A stretch of DNA of 64,000 nt from Campylobacter concisus (lineage in GTDB: Bacteria; Campylobacterota; Campylobacteria; Campylobacterales; Campylobacteraceae): positions 27,397-91,396 of the forward strand of contig NZ_PIRZ01000007.1 in the NCBI RefSeq assembly GCF_003048575.1, given 5' to 3'. This document shows, piece by piece, positions 46,099 through 54,016 of the stretch; the first letter of the stretch is position 1, and the number at the start of each line of letters is the position of its first letter. Under the pieces are notes generated by a model, which saw only the letters and a program-made list of their open reading frames with translations, was not told the DNA's origin and searched no databases. Position numbers and translations under genes: made by a program.

Positions 46099-48195
46099 TT
46101 ATTTTGATTTGAATTTTACGCCCTTCATTGAATTTAATAAAAGCCAAATCGTTGTGCCATTATGAAGCATGGCAGTTGCTATTGGATTTAACATACCAAG
46201 TGTCGCAGCACTTAGTATAGCTGTGTTTACGCCAACGGTTGAGCGGAAATTTGAGCTAATTAAATCCATTGTTTTATTTGCTAGCTCTTTTACAAGAGCT
46301 ACGCTCATGATGTCGTCTTTTAAAAGACTTATATCAGCCGTCGCTTTAGCTATATCAGCACCCTTGTGCATACTTATGCCCACATTTGCCTTAGTTAGGC
46401 TTGGAGCATCATTTATACCATCTCCCACAAAGGCTACTTTTTTGCCCTCGCTCTTTAGCTCTTCGATGATAGCTGCTTTATCTGTTGGTAAGCACTCTGC
46501 ATAGACCCTATCAAGCCCTAGCTCGCGTGCCACCTCTTCAGCCTTGCTTTTGATGTCGCCGCTTAGCATGACGACCTCTTTTACGCCAAGGCTTCTTAGC
46601 TTTTTAACCATATCTTTTGCGTTTTCTCTCATATCATCTTTCATAGCGATGACGCCGACTAGCTCTTTATCATATCCTACGTAGAGTAAGGTTAAGCCGC
46701 TATTTAATGCTTTGCTTATTAAAGCTTCATGAGCTTTAAAACTTATCATCTCGTCATCTTCTAAAAAGTGCCTGCTGCCGATAACCACCTCTTTGCCGTG
46801 CATCGCAGTTTTTACGCCATGAGCTACGATAAATTCGACTTCATCGTGATGAATATGGTGGAAACCACGCTTATTTGCAGCTTCAACTATTGCTTCGGCT
46901 ACTGGATGAAAGTAGTGCTCTTCGGCACTTGCAGTTAAATTTAATATATCATTTTGAGAAAAGCCCTCTTTAAATGAGTAAATTTCAACTACGCTTAGGC
47001 GTCCGTGTGTCAGAGTGCCGGTCTTGTCAAATACAAAAGTATCAACTGAGCTTAAAGCCTCAATCGCCTTTGCACCTTTTACAAGAATGCCGTTTCTACC
47101 AGCTTTTGAGATGCTTGATTTAAAAGCAACTGGTGTAGCAAGCTTTAATGCGCAAGAGTAGTCCGCTTGAAGTACGCTAGCAACACTATTCATATTTTTA
47201 TTTATAATGTATGAAAGTCCAGCAAGCGAGAGCGTAACAGGCACAAGTTTATCAGCTAGTTTTAACGCTTTTACACCAATGGCTGATTTTTCATTGAGTG
47301 AAGTTTGTATGTACTCTTTGATCCTAGCTGTCGCTGTATCACTGCCTACATTTTCAGCCCAAATTTTTATCCTACCTTCATCAACCACGGTACCGCTTAT
47401 AACACGGTCGCCTCTAGCTTTTGGTATAGGCTCAGCCTCTCCGGTCATTGAGACCTGATTTACATCGGCGTTACCTTCAACGATATAACCATCAACACCT
47501 ATCGTCTCACCAGCTCCAACTACTACGATGTCGCCCTTTTTTAAATTTTCGGTTTTTACTTTTTCAAGCGTCTTTTCGCCATTTAAATTTCTCTCGACCC
47601 AGACTTCTTCGATATTTGGTTTTGCTAGCTCTTTGATGAGATCATCGCTTTTGTGACTGGCGCTTTCTTCCATATATTCGCCAATATTTATCATCAAATT
47701 TGTACTATTTGCTGCCAAATGATCGCCCATTGCTAGGCTAGTACCAATAGCAGTTGCCTCAAGCACTTTTGAAGTGACGCCCTCATGTCTTAGCTCTTTT
47801 GCACCTTCTATTAAATTTGGTGCTGTGGCATAAAGAGTCACGGCTGATTTTAGAGTTTTATTACTCATAAATGGCGTTATGCCAAGTGCAGCAGCAGCCT
47901 TATAGATATTTGCCTTGCTTGGTAAATTTGGATCTTTTGCCTTTGTTGGAAATTCATAGCTCTTTATAAAATCTAAAATTTTCTCATAGCTTTTATCAAA
48001 CTCGACAACAATACTTTTTGCGTATTTATTTACACGAACACTTAGTGCATCAGTTCGCTCCGAGATCGCAGCCTCGATAGCACTGACGTCGCTTCTAGCG
48101 TTTAGGCTCTCGCAAATAAACCTCGCTCTATTTTTACTCTTGTGAGCTAGAGTGATCTTATTTTTGTGAGTCAAGTTCTGCTTTGACATCTTCAA
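46099..48195 (-). CDS. P1B-type metal ATPase with SCAL motif (FezB-like candidate)
   Basis: 698 residues. An N-terminal HMA_2-like domain without CxxC (about 15-85) precedes the ATPase core: actuator TGEAEP (251-256), DKTGT (390-394), HP pair (430-431) and GDGINDAP (591-598). The helix normally carrying Cys-Pro-Cys reads DYSCALKLATP (345-355), so Pro is replaced by Ala and the second Cys by Leu. HHIHH at 446-450 adds a His cluster in the nucleotide domain. P1B-6 ATPases of ferrosome clusters are likewise non-CPC, so iron is the likely metal; this is inferred. The 5' end overlaps the preceding gene by 38 bases, and the start (ATG 48195, ATG 48189 or a TTG inside) is uncertain. Confidence 0.85.
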   Translation of the reverse strand: MKMSKQNLTHKNKITLAHKSKNRARFICESLNARSDVSAIEAAISERTDALSVRVNKYAKSIVVEFDKSYEKILDFIKSYEFPTKAKDPNLPSKANIYKAAAALGITPFMSNKTLKSAVTLYATAPNLIEGAKELRHEGVTSKVLEATAIGTSLAMGDHLAANSTNLMINIGEYMEESASHKSDDLIKELAKPNIEEVWVERNLNGEKTLEKVKTENLKKGDIVVVGAGETIGVDGYIVEGNADVNQVSMTGEAEPIPKARGDRVISGTVVDEGRIKIWAENVGSDTATARIKEYIQTSLNEKSAIGVKALKLADKLVPVTLSLAGLSYIINKNMNSVASVLQADYSCALKLATPVAFKSSISKAGRNGILVKGAKAIEALSSVDTFVFDKTGTLTHGRLSVVEIYSFKEGFSQNDILNLTASAEEHYFHPVAEAIVEAANKRGFHHIHHDEVEFIVAHGVKTAMHGKEVVIGSRHFLEDDEMISFKAHEALISKALNSGLTLLYVGYDKELVGVIAMKDDMRENAKDMVKKLRSLGVKEVVMLSGDIKSKAEEVARELGLDRVYAECLPTDKAAIIEELKSEGKKVAFVGDGINDAPSLTKANVGISMHKGADIAKATADISLLKDDIMSVALVKELANKTMDLISSNFRSTVGVNTAILSAATLGMLNPIATAMLHNGTTIWLLLNSMKGVKFKSK

Positions 48196-48481
48196 AACGC
48201 TCTTTTAGTTCTTCTATGCCAGCATTTATAAGCTCGCCACCTTTGATAATCGCTTTAAAAACGCACTCTTGTGCTTTTGGATTAGTTAGTACATAAGCTG
48301 CGATACCACCTAAAACTAGACCTTTTACAAAGCCAGCAGCATTAAAATTTTCAGGTACAAATGGCAAATTTTGAGCTACATTGTTTATTGCATTATCGAT
48401 TGCGCTTGGCTGAGTAGCTGCTGCATTGTTAGCCGCAGTCTCACTTGCTACGTTTTCTTCATTGATGTAAGGGTTATTCAT
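48158..48481 (-). CDS. Small membrane-associated protein, YtxH-like
   Basis: 107 residues. A polar Asn/Ala-rich N-terminus (1-45) is followed by one short helix, FVKGLVLGGIAAYVLTNP, and an amphipathic charged C-terminus (AGIEELKERFEDVKAELDSQ). The helix-plus-charged-tail layout is like YtxH/DUF6110-type small proteins found beside metal P-type ATPases. In this cluster it may shape or anchor the ATPase-bearing membrane; that is inference. Its start overlaps the previous stop. Confidence 0.7.
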   Translation of the reverse strand: MNNPYINEENVASETAANNAAATQPSAIDNAINNVAQNLPFVPENFNAAGFVKGLVLGGIAAYVLTNPKAQECVFKAIIKGGELINAGIEELKERFEDVKAELDSQK

Positions 48482-48795
48482 TATTTACTCTCCAATTTTA
48501 TTAGTTTTTCTGCTATCAAAAGACCGCCGATACCAGCTGCTGTAAAAGCTGCTGCATTTAGATATTTTTTTTGTGCTATTAAATTTGAAGCATGAATGCC
48601 AACAGCACCTACGAAACCACCTGTTACAGCGTATTTTGCTATCTTTTTAGCGACATCTTTTTTAGTTGTTCTATTATTTAGATAGTCGCTAAAGCCAAGT
48701 GCAGCTGCACCCATGCCAGCGATTAAAGCTCCGCTGATGAAGTGATCAAATGGAAGTCTTGTGCTTGAAAGTGTAAAAAGACTATTTTCTTGCAT
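48481..48795 (-). CDS. Small glycine-rich membrane protein
   Basis: 104 residues with three short hydrophobic stretches containing small residues spaced as in glycine zippers: FISGALIAGMGAAALGFSDYL, YAVTGGFVGAVGIHASNLI and AAFTAAGIGGLLIAEKLI. No enzyme motif. Helices of this type pack tightly and can scaffold membranes. It is the middle of three consecutive small membrane-protein genes in the metal cluster and ends one base into the next start. Function unknown. Confidence 0.7.
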   Translation of the reverse strand: MQENSLFTLSSTRLPFDHFISGALIAGMGAAALGFSDYLNNRTTKKDVAKKIAKYAVTGGFVGAVGIHASNLIAQKKYLNAAAFTAAGIGGLLIAEKLIKLESK

Positions 48796-48804
48796 TCTCT
48801 ATCC

Positions 48805-49116
48805 TTAAGCTATATCGTTTGGTGTGATAGCTTTTGGAGCAGCTGGCTTTTTAGCGCGTGGTTTTCTTGTTTTCTTTGCCACTTTTTCAGCCTCTTTTTC
48901 TACTTTTTTAGCACCGCGTTTTGCTTTTTTCTCTTCTTTTACTATAAAGTCTTTTGCATCTTTTGCAACGCTTTTACCTTTTTTGTAAAGATCTTTTGCA
49001 GCCTCTTTGCCTTTATCTAAGCCTTCTTGGGCGTACTCTTTGATCTTATCTCTTTTATTCCAAGCAGCTATTGCTAAACCGCCTACTGCTAAACCTGCTA
49101 AAAATGGTAATGCCAT
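48805..49116 (-). CDS. Single-helix protein with long Lys-rich tail
   Basis: 103 residues. One N-terminal helix, MALPFLAGLAVGGLAIAAW, is followed by about 80 residues very rich in Lys, Ala and Glu with AKDLYKKGKSVAKDAKDF-type heptads, ending in Pro/Lys repeats (RKPRAKKPAAPK). The layout resembles YtxH proteins. I chose ATG 49116, preceded by AAAGGATTTAAA; a longer frame starts at 49164 inside the ferritin-like gene. The basic tail could bind polyphosphate or iron phosphate or interact with the membrane; this is speculation. Confidence 0.7.
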   Translation of the reverse strand: MALPFLAGLAVGGLAIAAWNKRDKIKEYAQEGLDKGKEAAKDLYKKGKSVAKDAKDFIVKEEKKAKRGAKKVEKEAEKVAKKTRKPRAKKPAAPKAITPNDIA

Positions 49117-49147
49117 TTTAAATCCTTTCTTTGTTTGATTTTGTAAA

Positions 49148-49798
49148 TTATTCATTTTCTTCATCCTTATTAAAATTTTTGCTAACTACTGAAATGCCTA
49201 ATGCCCCAAGCGCAAGTCCGCTAAAAAACGAGAAATTTGGATTATTGGTTATCTTTGCTAACTCGCTTTTATCAGCTTTGCCGCTTGCGATATTTTGCAA
49301 GCTTTTAGTTATCTCATTAAAGTCATTTTGATAGTTTTCTAAAATATTTGTTATGCCATTTTGCTCAAAATTTTGTGAAATTTCATTTAAATTTAGCTCA
49401 TTTTTTATTTCACAGCCACTATAAATTTCTTTTAAGCGTTGCTTTAAAGAGGCGATATATTCGTTATTTGAAGTAGCCCAAAGTCTAAAAAATAGATCTT
49501 TTAGCTCCTCGTCATCTAAGCTTTCACAAAATTTTTCATACATTTTATTTAGCTCTAACTCATAGTTTAAAGCTTGTATCAGCGCATCTTCTTTATTTTT
49601 TGCCGGCAAAAATATAGCTTCATTTTCGCAAGCAAGCTCATAATCATGTGTGCTCGCAAATTTTTCTATCAAGATGATCGCATTTTTTCTGATATTTGCG
49701 ATCTCGTTAAAAACATCACCAAACGAAGCTAAATTTTCATATAAACTAAGTGCGTTTTTTTCGCTGGTGTATGATGCATTTAAAAGTTCATTAAGCAT
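49148..49798 (-). CDS. Ferritin-like protein with C-terminal membrane segment
   Basis: 216 residues. The N-terminal 130 residues are helical with Glu and His residues spaced like a ferritin-like diiron bundle (SEKNALSLYENLASFGDVF, ASTHDYELACENEAIF, ALNYELELNKMYEKF, NNEYIASLKQRLKEIY). A linker leads to FFSGLALGALGISVVS, a short hydrophobic segment that should anchor the protein to the membrane. A soluble ferroxidase-like domain tied to a membrane fits iron loading of a compartment. Exact ligands are not certain. It overlaps the HMA_2-like gene by 8 bases. Confidence 0.72.
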   Translation of the reverse strand: MLNELLNASYTSEKNALSLYENLASFGDVFNEIANIRKNAIILIEKFASTHDYELACENEAIFLPAKNKEDALIQALNYELELNKMYEKFCESLDDEELKDLFFRLWATSNNEYIASLKQRLKEIYSGCEIKNELNLNEISQNFEQNGITNILENYQNDFNEITKSLQNIASGKADKSELAKITNNPNFSFFSGLALGALGISVVSKNFNKDEENE

Positions 49799-50120
49799 AT
49801 TTTACTTCTTTTGCAACTTCATTTACTCTAGTTGAAATCTCTTCTAAATTTTGCCCTTTTAAAAGATCTTCCCAAAGGTTTTTTGGAAAAATTTCATGAT
49901 CATATTCGATCGTTACAGAGCCGATTAGCTTGTTAAATTTTACATTTTTTATACCATTTATCTGAGCTATCACATCATCTAGGCTAGCTAAATTTACGCT
50001 GCTACTTAGCTCTTTTATCTTTGGACTAACTCTTACTCTTAGTCTACCGTTTGTGTGAGCTATCATTGAAAAATAGCTTGCAACTTGTGCTAAAGTTTGT
50101 GTTTTTATATCCATTTTCAT
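49791..50120 (-). CDS. HMA_2-like protein
   Basis: 109 residues. SYFSMIAHTNGRLRVRVSPKI followed by INGIKNVKFNKLIGSVTIEYDHEIFP is the beta-alpha-beta ferredoxin-like core of the HMA_2 family, which lacks the CxxC of classical heavy-metal domains. Such proteins recur next to unusual P1B ATPases and carry the GRLRVRV signature seen here. The start at 50120 (or ATG 50114) follows AAAAAAAAGGATG. It is the first gene after the Fur-family gene and probably the head of the downstream transcript. Confidence 0.78.
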   Translation of the reverse strand: MKMDIKTQTLAQVASYFSMIAHTNGRLRVRVSPKIKELSSSVNLASLDDVIAQINGIKNVKFNKLIGSVTIEYDHEIFPKNLWEDLLKGQNLEEISTRVNEVAKEVKYA

Positions 50121-50180
50121 CCTTTTTTTTAATTGCGTATTATCTATTTCACAGCTTAAATAAATCTGAAATTTTTTTGT

Positions 50181-50210
50181 CTTTCATTATCAAAAAGTAA
50201 AATGAAATGA
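50181..50210 (-). promoter_or_regulatory. Possible Fur-type site before the HMA_2-like gene
   Basis: On the minus strand GATAATGAAAGA lies opposite an outward-facing ATGATAAAA, giving imperfect GATAAT-type half-sites about 60-90 bases before the gene. It is consistent with, but does not prove, iron-responsive control. Confidence 0.3.
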
Positions 50211-50216
50211 TAAAAT

Positions 50217-50663
50217 TTAATTTCCATTTTTCTCTTGGCAATCGCTGCAAATGCCATAAAGTATCATCGTATGCGACTGCTCGCTAAAATTTTTTTCTTT
50301 GCAAATTTGCTCTTGCCTTTGCTCTATCATCTCATCTTCAAAATCAACTATCTTTTCACAAATTTCACATATCAAATGATCGTGCGAGGATTTTAAATTT
50401 AGCTCAAATTTCTTTACTCCATTTTCTTCAAAACAGTTTGCAAGATGATGCATTTCGAGAAAATTTAAAAAAGAGTAAATTGATGTCATTGAAATTTCAT
50501 TCTTGTGGATTTTGTAAATTTCTGAAGAAATTTCTTGAGCACTTAGATGAGAGTTGCTAATAAAAAGTACATGCAAAATTTGTTCTTTTAACTCTGAGCT
50601 TTTCTGCCCAAAGGCTTCTAAAAACTCTTTAAAATGCTTATAAAATAGTTCAAAATTATCCAC
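50217..50663 (-). CDS. Fur family metalloregulator
   Basis: 148 residues. A winged-helix N-terminal domain (SAQEISSEIYKIHKNEISMTSIYSFLNFLE) and the dimerisation/metal domain with SSHDHLICEICEKIVDFEDE and a C-terminal CSDCQ. The two Cys-x2-Cys pairs form the structural zinc site and the His residues the sensing site. Which metal or peroxide it senses is unclear (Fur, PerR and Zur share this plan). GTG start at 50663. It lies 96 bases upstream of the metal cluster, in the same direction, and has Fur-like hexamers before it, suggesting self-regulation. Confidence 0.88.
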   Translation of the reverse strand: MDNFELFYKHFKEFLEAFGQKSSELKEQILHVLFISNSHLSAQEISSEIYKIHKNEISMTSIYSFLNFLEMHHLANCFEENGVKKFELNLKSSHDHLICEICEKIVDFEDEMIEQRQEQICKEKNFSEQSHTMILYGICSDCQEKNGN

Positions 50664-50680
50664 AAAAACCTAACTAAAAT

Positions 50681-50698
50681 GATAATGAATATGAGGAT
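50681..50698. promoter_or_regulatory. Fur-box-like hexamers in the divergent region
   Basis: Three consecutive hexamers GATAAT, GAATAT and GAGGAT fit the Fur repeat model (GATAAT units). They lie between the divergent Fur-family gene and the gene at 50814, close to where the Fur promoter should be. Confidence 0.4.
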
Positions 50699-50813
50699 TT
50701 TACAACTTTACTTATAAAAAAAGCATAAAATTTCTTACGAATTTCAAGTAAAGTATTTTATAAGATTGTTTTGGTATAGTGTCGCATTTTTTAAATCAAA
50801 ATTAAGGAATAAA

Positions 50814-51023
50814 ATGACTTACGACGAGCTTGAATTAGACGCCGTTTTGTTAGAGGTTTTAGAAAATAGAGGCAGTTTTGATTCTATGGATGATGAGGAG
50901 CTTTATGAGCTTATCGAACAAGTTGCACAATATACAGATGGCGATTACGAAGAAGCGTTTGAGTATATGACTCAATTTTCTCCAATCCCTAAAAAACGCT
51001 TTGTTTCACTATTTATGGTTTAG
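50814..51023 (+). CDS. Small acidic conserved-looking protein
   Basis: 69 residues: MTYDELELDAVLLEVLENRG, rich in Glu/Asp/Leu, then YDGDYEEAFEYMTQF-like helical text ending SPIPKKRFVSLFMV. No membrane segment and no recognisable domain. The ATG at 50814 follows TTAAGGAATAAA; a longer frame from 50766 has no ribosome site. It may be cytoplasmic. A hairpin (51017-51037) closes it. Function unknown. Confidence 0.7.
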   Translation: MTYDELELDAVLLEVLENRGSFDSMDDEELYELIEQVAQYTDGDYEEAFEYMTQFSPIPKKRFVSLFMV

Positions 51024-51037
51024 CAAAAAGCTAAGCC
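51017..51037 (+). terminator. Hairpin at the end of the small acidic gene
   Basis: GGTTTAGC, loop AAAAA, GCTAAGCC, overlapping the stop codon; 8-bp stem with one wobble pair. Confidence 0.5.
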
Positions 51038-51114
51038 ATAACTTCTATAAAATTAATCAAAAAAGTAAAAATAAAAAGAGCTCTTGACCCACTTAATGAG
51101 CCAAGAAATTTGAG

Positions 51115-51777
51115 CTATAAGAAGTATTTTGAGATTATTTCTTTAAATTTTAGTGTGTATTTGCTAGCTTTTGGACTATTGTTGTAGATATTTTCAAAAT
51201 CATACATTCGCTCATAATAATCGTTTGTATCTTGTCTATTTATTTTTAGTCTTGCCACATCTAAGCTAACTCCTACAAAAGCACCACTTGTCTTGCCACG
51301 CTCCTCAGCAAATGCTGAAATTTCAGGCAAATCACTTGTGATCGCTACTTCGTTACCAACGCCACCAGTTGCTTCTGCTTTTAGACTGATCGTATCTTTT
51401 GCATTAAATAAATTTGCATAAGCTTCTGAATTTTTAAATAAGATAATCATATCAGCTGAGCTGTAACCAAGCTGCAAGCCTATGCTTCCAGATGTGTAAT
51501 TTACAAAAAATGGGCTTGACCATTCACCATCATCGTTTTTAGCGATAAATACGCCTTTACCTGTTGAGCCAGTAACGATAGCGCCTGCTTTTGTCACATC
51601 AGGGATTATGGCGATCGCTTTTATGCCTTCAAATTTAGTATTTGGCTTTAAATTTCTTGCACCAAAAGCATTTAAAATATTTATTGCATTTTTTAGCTTT
51701 TGATTTTGGATCACATCAGCATTTAAGCATGGCGTGAAAAATAAACCAGCAAGAAATATTATTAATAGTCTTTTCAT
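51115..51777 (-). CDS. SYLF-domain (Ysc84-like) secreted protein
   Basis: 220 residues. MKRLLIIFLAGLFFTPCLNA is a signal peptide. FEGIKAIAIIPDVTKAGAIV, STGKGVFIAKNDDGEWSSPFFV and SIGLQLGYSSADMIILFKN are the SYLF/Ysc84 pattern, a lipid-binding fold of uncertain bacterial role. A second SYLF protein is encoded at 61294-61890. A minus-strand TATAAT at 51811-51806 is a likely promoter. Confidence 0.85.
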   Translation of the reverse strand: MKRLLIIFLAGLFFTPCLNADVIQNQKLKNAINILNAFGARNLKPNTKFEGIKAIAIIPDVTKAGAIVTGSTGKGVFIAKNDDGEWSSPFFVNYTSGSIGLQLGYSSADMIILFKNSEAYANLFNAKDTISLKAEATGGVGNEVAITSDLPEISAFAEERGKTSGAFVGVSLDVARLKINRQDTNDYYERMYDFENIYNNSPKASKYTLKFKEIISKYFL

Positions 51778-51895
51778 TAAAATTCCTTCCTTAAAATTTT
51801 TCGTTATTATAGCCTAAAATAAACTAATGGTAAAAATATTATTAATGATTTTTTATGAGAGTTCATTATAAAATGCGACCTTTTAAGGGAAAAAT

Positions 51896-52504
51896 ATGAG
51901 TTTAATACTTTTTGTCGAATACGTCGGTATCGCATCAGCTGCACTTAGTGGGTTTTTATTTGCAGTAAAAAAGGAGTGCGACTGGCTTGGAGTCTTTTTG
52001 TCTGCATTTTTGACCGCACTTGGTGGCGGTATCATGCGTGATATGCTTGTTGGTAGGGCAGTTTATTCATTTACACACTACATGCCAGTAAGTGTTGTTA
52101 TTTTTATGTTGATTGTTTCAAGAGTGGCAAATTTACACATAAAAAGAGAAGGTTTGGAGCGAAAATTTGTATTCATCTTCGCCGATGCGATCGATGTTAT
52201 CTGTTTTTCGATCGTTGGAGCAATGGTTGCCATTGAGTATAACTACAATATCTTTGGTGTGATGATGATCGCCTTTTTTAATGGTGTTGGCGGCGGTATC
52301 TTAAGAGATATTTTGCTAAATGAAATTCCATGGTTTTTACGCACTGGACTTTACGGCACGATAAGCCTTGGTGTGGGGCTTGCTTACTTTGTGCTATATC
52401 ATCTAGGCCTTACCAATATATTTTTTACTATGCTCTTGCTTGCTGCTGGCATTACGGTTAGGATGTTTGCATTTTATAGAGGCTGGAAGCTACCTGATCT
52501 ATGA
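51896..52504 (+). CDS. TRIC-type cation channel family protein (UPF0126)
   Basis: 202 residues and about seven helices made of two repeats, each with a Gly-Gly-Gly-x-x-Arg-Asp element: LGGGIMRDMLVG and VGGGILRDILLN. This is the bacterial TRIC (YadS/YicG-like) architecture, a trimeric channel for monovalent cations. TTAAGGGAAAAAT precedes the ATG. It overlaps the methyltransferase gene by 4 bases. Confidence 0.9.
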   Translation: MSLILFVEYVGIASAALSGFLFAVKKECDWLGVFLSAFLTALGGGIMRDMLVGRAVYSFTHYMPVSVVIFMLIVSRVANLHIKREGLERKFVFIFADAIDVICFSIVGAMVAIEYNYNIFGVMMIAFFNGVGGGILRDILLNEIPWFLRTGLYGTISLGVGLAYFVLYHLGLTNIFFTMLLLAAGITVRMFAFYRGWKLPDL

Positions 52505-53487
52505 AATTTAGCGAGTTTTTTGATATCTGGGTCAATGAAAACTACTATAAATTTGGCGTAGATATCGGCAAAAAGGGCGATTTTTACACAAATGTAAGCG
52601 TTGGATATCTTTTTGGTGCTTGTCTTGCAAATTACTTTATAAAGCTACTTAAAAACGGTGAAATTTCTAACACTTGTAAGATCTTGGAGATCGGCGCAAA
52701 CTCAGGTGAAATGCTAGCTGATTTTGTTCAAGGAATTTTTACACTCAAGCCAGAGATCTTAAAAAATTTAGAGTTTATTATCATTGAGCCTCACGAAAAT
52801 TTAAGGAAAAAGCAGCTTGAAACTTTTGCAAAGCGCTTTGGCTATGATATCAAAATAAGGCATTATAAAAATTTAAACGAGTGTTCATTTGAAGAAATTT
52901 TTGTCATCTCAAATGAGCTACTTGACGCATTTAGCTGTGAGGTGATAGAGGGGCAAAATATGCTTTTTGTGGATGATGATCTAAAATTTCACTGGCAAAA
53001 GGCGGATCAAAACTTGCTAGCTCTTGCAAAGAAATTTGGCATAAAAAAGGGCGAGATATCAACTAGCTACACTAAATTTGCGCTCCAGCTTGCAAGTGCA
53101 GCAAAAAAGATGAGATTTTTAAGCTTTGACTACGGCGAATTTGAGCCAAAAAATGAATTTAGTTTAAGGATTTTTAAAGACCATCAAGTATTTTCTTTAT
53201 TTGAAATTTCAGACCTCGCACCATATTTTAAAAGCTCAGATCTAACTTATAGCTTGTGTTTTAAGCAGGTAAAAGAGGCTTTTTGTGAGGCTGGCTTTTT
53301 GATGCTTAAATTTAAAAAACAAAATGATGCTTTGGTTTGCGACTTTGGCGTGGATGAAATTTTATCTTTAGTGCTTGAAAAAGGTAGCAAGCAAGCCTAT
53401 GAAAATGCAGCCAAACAGGCGAAATTTCTACTCTCGCCTGAGTTTTTGGGCGAGAAGTTTAAATTTATAGAGTTTTTAAAGAGCTAG
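52501..53487 (+). CDS. MidA/NDUFAF7-like SAM-dependent methyltransferase
   Basis: 328 residues. GDFYTNVSVGYLFGACLANY, ILEIGANSGEMLADFVQG (SAM-binding glycine motif), FIIIEPHENLRKKQ and VISNELLDAFSCEVIE are MidA family landmarks. The mitochondrial relative NDUFAF7 methylates an arginine of complex I; a role on a complex I-like or other protein here is inference. It is coupled to the TRIC gene (ATGA overlap) and its end overlaps the convergent ybaK by 12 bases. Confidence 0.85.
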   Translation: MKFSEFFDIWVNENYYKFGVDIGKKGDFYTNVSVGYLFGACLANYFIKLLKNGEISNTCKILEIGANSGEMLADFVQGIFTLKPEILKNLEFIIIEPHENLRKKQLETFAKRFGYDIKIRHYKNLNECSFEEIFVISNELLDAFSCEVIEGQNMLFVDDDLKFHWQKADQNLLALAKKFGIKKGEISTSYTKFALQLASAAKKMRFLSFDYGEFEPKNEFSLRIFKDHQVFSLFEISDLAPYFKSSDLTYSLCFKQVKEAFCEAGFLMLKFKKQNDALVCDFGVDEILSLVLEKGSKQAYENAAKQAKFLLSPEFLGEKFKFIEFLKS

Positions 53488-53958
53488 CCTAGCGATATCA
53501 GCGTAATCCGCCTCACAAGCCCTCAAAAGGTCACTTGGAGCTATCTTTATCTGCTTGCCTCTTACTCCAGCGCTTACTAGCACGTACTCTTGCTCTTTTG
53601 CTCGCTCATCGATAAATGTGGCAAAGTGCTTTTTCATAGCTAGTGGCGAGCAGCCGCCTCTGATGTAGCCGGTGATCTTTTCTAGGTCTTTCAAATTTAT
53701 AAGTTCGCAGCGTTTGGCGCCACACGCGTGAGCAAGTGCTTTTAGATCAAGCTCCAAATCGCCCTGTAAGCAAGCAACAACGAAATTTTTAGGCTCACAC
53801 TCACAAACGATAGTCTTATAAATTTGTTTTATATCTTGCTTGGTGCTAGCTGCTACGTGGAGAGCTGAAAGATCGTTTAAATCAACTTCATACTCTAAAA
53901 TTTCATAATTGATTTTTAGCTTATCTAAAGCTCTGGCAGCATTTGTCTTATGTATCAT
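53476..53958 (-). CDS. ybaK: Cys-tRNA(Pro) deacylase YbaK
   Basis: 160 residues. TNAARALDKLKINYEILEYE, IYKTIVCECEPKNFVVACLQG, GYIRGGCSPLAMKKHFATFID and VSAGVRGKQIKIAPSDLL are the YbaK/EbsC pattern. The enzyme hydrolyses Cys mischarged on tRNA-Pro in trans. The conserved Lys in the DLNDLS-to-KQDI region would be catalytic, but I did not assign it. Divergent from fliL. Confidence 0.92.
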   Translation of the reverse strand: MIHKTNAARALDKLKINYEILEYEVDLNDLSALHVAASTKQDIKQIYKTIVCECEPKNFVVACLQGDLELDLKALAHACGAKRCELINLKDLEKITGYIRGGCSPLAMKKHFATFIDERAKEQEYVLVSAGVRGKQIKIAPSDLLRACEADYADIARLAL

Positions 53959-53984
53959 TTTTTCTCATTTTTGCGAATTTTTTG

Positions 53985-53990
53985 TATAAT
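53985..53990 (+). promoter_or_regulatory. -10 box of fliL
   Basis: TATAAT in TTTTTTGTATAATTATAGCC, 26 bases before the fliL start. It looks vegetative, not sigma-54 or sigma-28. Confidence 0.55.
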
Positions 53991-54016
53991 TATAGCCAAA
54001 ACTTAAAGGAGGAAAG

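Noticed and set aside
48790..49020. Phe/Cys-rich plus-strand ORF as a membrane peptide
   Set aside because: It is the antisense image of the Lys-rich tail of the gene at 48805-49116; AAG/AAA codons read as Phe/Leu on the other strand.
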